Positions 34,429 to 35,348 of a stretch of DNA of 35,348 bases are shown one piece after another; position 1 is the first letter of the stretch, and each line of letters begins with the position of its first letter. The stretch is from Nitrospira sp. (GTDB lineage Bacteria > Nitrospirota > Nitrospiria > Nitrospirales > UBA8639): assembly GCA_020430245.1 (NCBI GenBank), contig JAGQKG010000011.1, positions 1 to 35,348 of the forward strand. The letters are read 5' to 3'. The translations under genes and the position numbers were made by a program. A model generated the notes under the pieces. It did not search any database. It was not told the DNA's origin and saw only the letters and a list, made by a program, of their open reading frames with translations.

Positions 34429-34470
34429 AAGAAGCCCCATCCTCTGCAAGAAAGGATGGGGCTTCTTTTT
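34429..34470. terminator. Bidirectional rho-independent terminator between convergent genes
   Basis: A perfect 15-bp stem (arms 34429-34443 and 34453-34467) with a nine-base loop. Its 3' side is T-rich on the plus strand. The other side has only the two A of the stem base and TTAA beyond, so plus-strand use (gene 34074-34406) is clearest; it may also serve the convergent cupredoxin gene, whose stop is 27 bases away. Confidence 0.88.
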
Positions 34471-34496
34471 AACATAAAATTAAAACTAAACAATCT

Positions 34497-34994
34497 CTAC
34501 TTGGTCAAGACCAACAATTGCCCACCCAAATGGGCCGAATGTAATTGACACTTGTAGTTCAATAAATTGTTCGAAGTCACATAGGTAAGATCACTCATGG
34601 GAATACCAATATATTTGGTTTCACCAGGAGCTAAAACAAGCTTAATGTGCATTGAGGTCGGAGCGGCAAAAGCTGAATCAGCTGAAAGCTCAAAACCATG
34701 CTCCTTATCCATATTGTTGGTCACTTTAAACAATATGGGTCTTCCTGCTCTTCCACCTGTCGCACCAGCAACAAGACTTAGAATGGATGTTGCGGGATAC
34801 CAGACTTTCTTGCCTCCAATTTCCATGGCATTAAACTCAAGATCAACATCCAGTTTTTTAAACGGCTGACCCACGACAGAGCCTGTTTCAAGGTCACCAA
34901 TTTCCACACCGCCTGACTGTAACGCAAACGCCCCTGAACTACCGACCACAACGAACACGACACTTAAAAGGACGGATAGAAGCACTCTGTGCAT
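34497..34994 (-). CDS. Secreted cupredoxin-like protein with C-x2-H-x2-H site
   Basis: 165 residues, signal peptide about 1-25. The fold pattern is cupredoxin: ILFKVTNNMDKEHGFEL (H99, first ligand), a beta strand with APGETKYIGIPMSDL, then C149-Q-L-H152-S-A-H155-LGG. The usual axial Met three residues after the second His is replaced here by His155, so the site may be type 1 with a His axial ligand or another copper type. ATG 34994 follows AGGAGGT. A good promoter lies about 100 bases upstream. Likely periplasmic. Confidence 0.68.
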   Translation of the reverse strand: MHRVLLSVLLSVVFVVVGSSGAFALQSGGVEIGDLETGSVVGQPFKKLDVDLEFNAMEIGGKKVWYPATSILSLVAGATGGRAGRPILFKVTNNMDKEHGFELSADSAFAAPTSMHIKLVLAPGETKYIGIPMSDLTYVTSNNLLNYKCQLHSAHLGGQLLVLTK

Positions 34995-35250
34995 CGCCTA
35001 CCTCCTCATGAGAAGCTGTTGATAATGAAAGTTTTACCTAAGAACGCAAGCCAGTTTTCTGATTTATGTGGTTTAAATTTAAACAAGAGGGTTGGTTATA
35101 GCATATGACATTCTTCGACGCAAGAAGGTTTTTATCAATGCGGTTTATAACGGATAAAAATAGGAAGGCGTCTTCCATATTCCAGAAGGAAATTAAGAAC
35201 TACTCAACAATTTTTCAGTCATTTTTATAAGATTTTAAGGCCATTTCTTC
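34995..35250. other. Intergenic region
   Basis: Holds the promoter of the cupredoxin gene (35095-35123) and otherwise no gene that I can see. AT-rich. Confidence 0.6.
35095..35123 (-). promoter_or_regulatory. Sigma-70-type promoter for the cupredoxin gene
   Basis: Minus strand TTGCGT (35123-35118), 17-base spacer, TATAAC (35100-35095). Leader of about 95 bases to the ATG. Confidence 0.58.
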
Positions 35251-35348
35251 ATGGTGAATGAGTTTTTGAGAATTATTATGGCCTTCTCTCAAAGTCCCAT
35301 GCCTTTTGATGCATTTGAGACATACCTCAAATTGGGGAATGCATTGCA
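35251..35348 (+). CDS. Possible start of a plus-strand gene (cut by window edge)
   Basis: An ATG at 35251 with AAGG ten bases upstream opens a frame that stays open to the edge (32 codons). The product starts MVNEFLRIIMAF. Too short to identify; it may be chance. Confidence 0.25.
   Translation, partial: MVNEFLRIIMAFSQSPMPFDAFETYLKLGNAL

Noticed and set aside
1-35348. CRISPR arrays, tRNA or rRNA genes, insertion sequences
   Set aside because: I saw no regularly spaced repeats, no transposase-like protein and no cloverleaf or rRNA-like sequence.

Overview
The window looks like a chromosomal piece of an aerobic, chemolithotrophic bacterium rich in periplasmic redox proteins. The best match I can offer from family knowledge is Nitrospirota (Nitrospira-like nitrite oxidisers or relatives). 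The reasons are the extended CydA-like oxidases with no CydB, the multi-domain c-type cytochromes, an ethylbenzene-dehydrogenase-type haem b domain fused to haem c, and mobA for a bis-MGD cofactor. This assignment is inference: there is no rRNA or other phylogenetic marker beyond a partial argS. Almost every gene lies on the minus strand.

Layout from low to high coordinates. (1) 1-2238: argS (partial), a GT9 glycosyltransferase and mobA, read leftward. (2) 2239-8966: oxidase operon A, read leftward. It holds two tiny membrane peptides, an extended CydA-like oxidase, two membrane-anchored c-type cytochromes and a di-haem cytochrome with a C-terminal haem b domain, and it ends in a strong terminator that abuts mobA. 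(3) 9097-9201: a lone plus-strand peptide gene with one membrane segment. (4) 9246-17589: oxidase operon B, a second CydA-like oxidase with a methyltransferase, a DUF420 membrane protein, a zinc-ribbon/PCP_red protein, an unknown polytopic membrane protein, a DUF3047 protein, a glycine-rich membrane protein and two SUMF1-fold proteins. (5) 17628-24763: three secreted copper proteins with amicyanin-like C-x2-H-x2-M sites, a LolA/DUF4412-like protein, a TPR/HEAT-repeat protein and a DUF255 thioredoxin-domain protein. (6) 25136-31436: a third SUMF1-fold protein and a 1624-residue multicopper oxidase with its own promoter and terminator. (7) 31722-33854: D-amino-acid transaminase, a possible I42 inhibitor-like protein, a Rieske protein and a DUF192 protein. 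(8) 34074-35348: a small secreted plus-strand protein, a bidirectional terminator and a cupredoxin with an unusual C-x2-H-x2-H site.

How the parts may work together (inference): electrons from a periplasmic donor could enter through soluble copper proteins or cytochromes and pass through the haem b/haem c cytochrome and the anchored cytochromes to the CydA-like subunit. No quinol-oxidase partner (CydB) is visible in either operon. The giant multicopper oxidase has MnxG/MofA-like size and motifs and a rearranged order of copper ligands. It is the best candidate for a new activity, possibly oxidation of Mn(II) or another metal. All three SUMF1-fold proteins lack the cysteine pair of formylglycine-generating enzymes, so they probably act as structural or assembly factors for these redox complexes.
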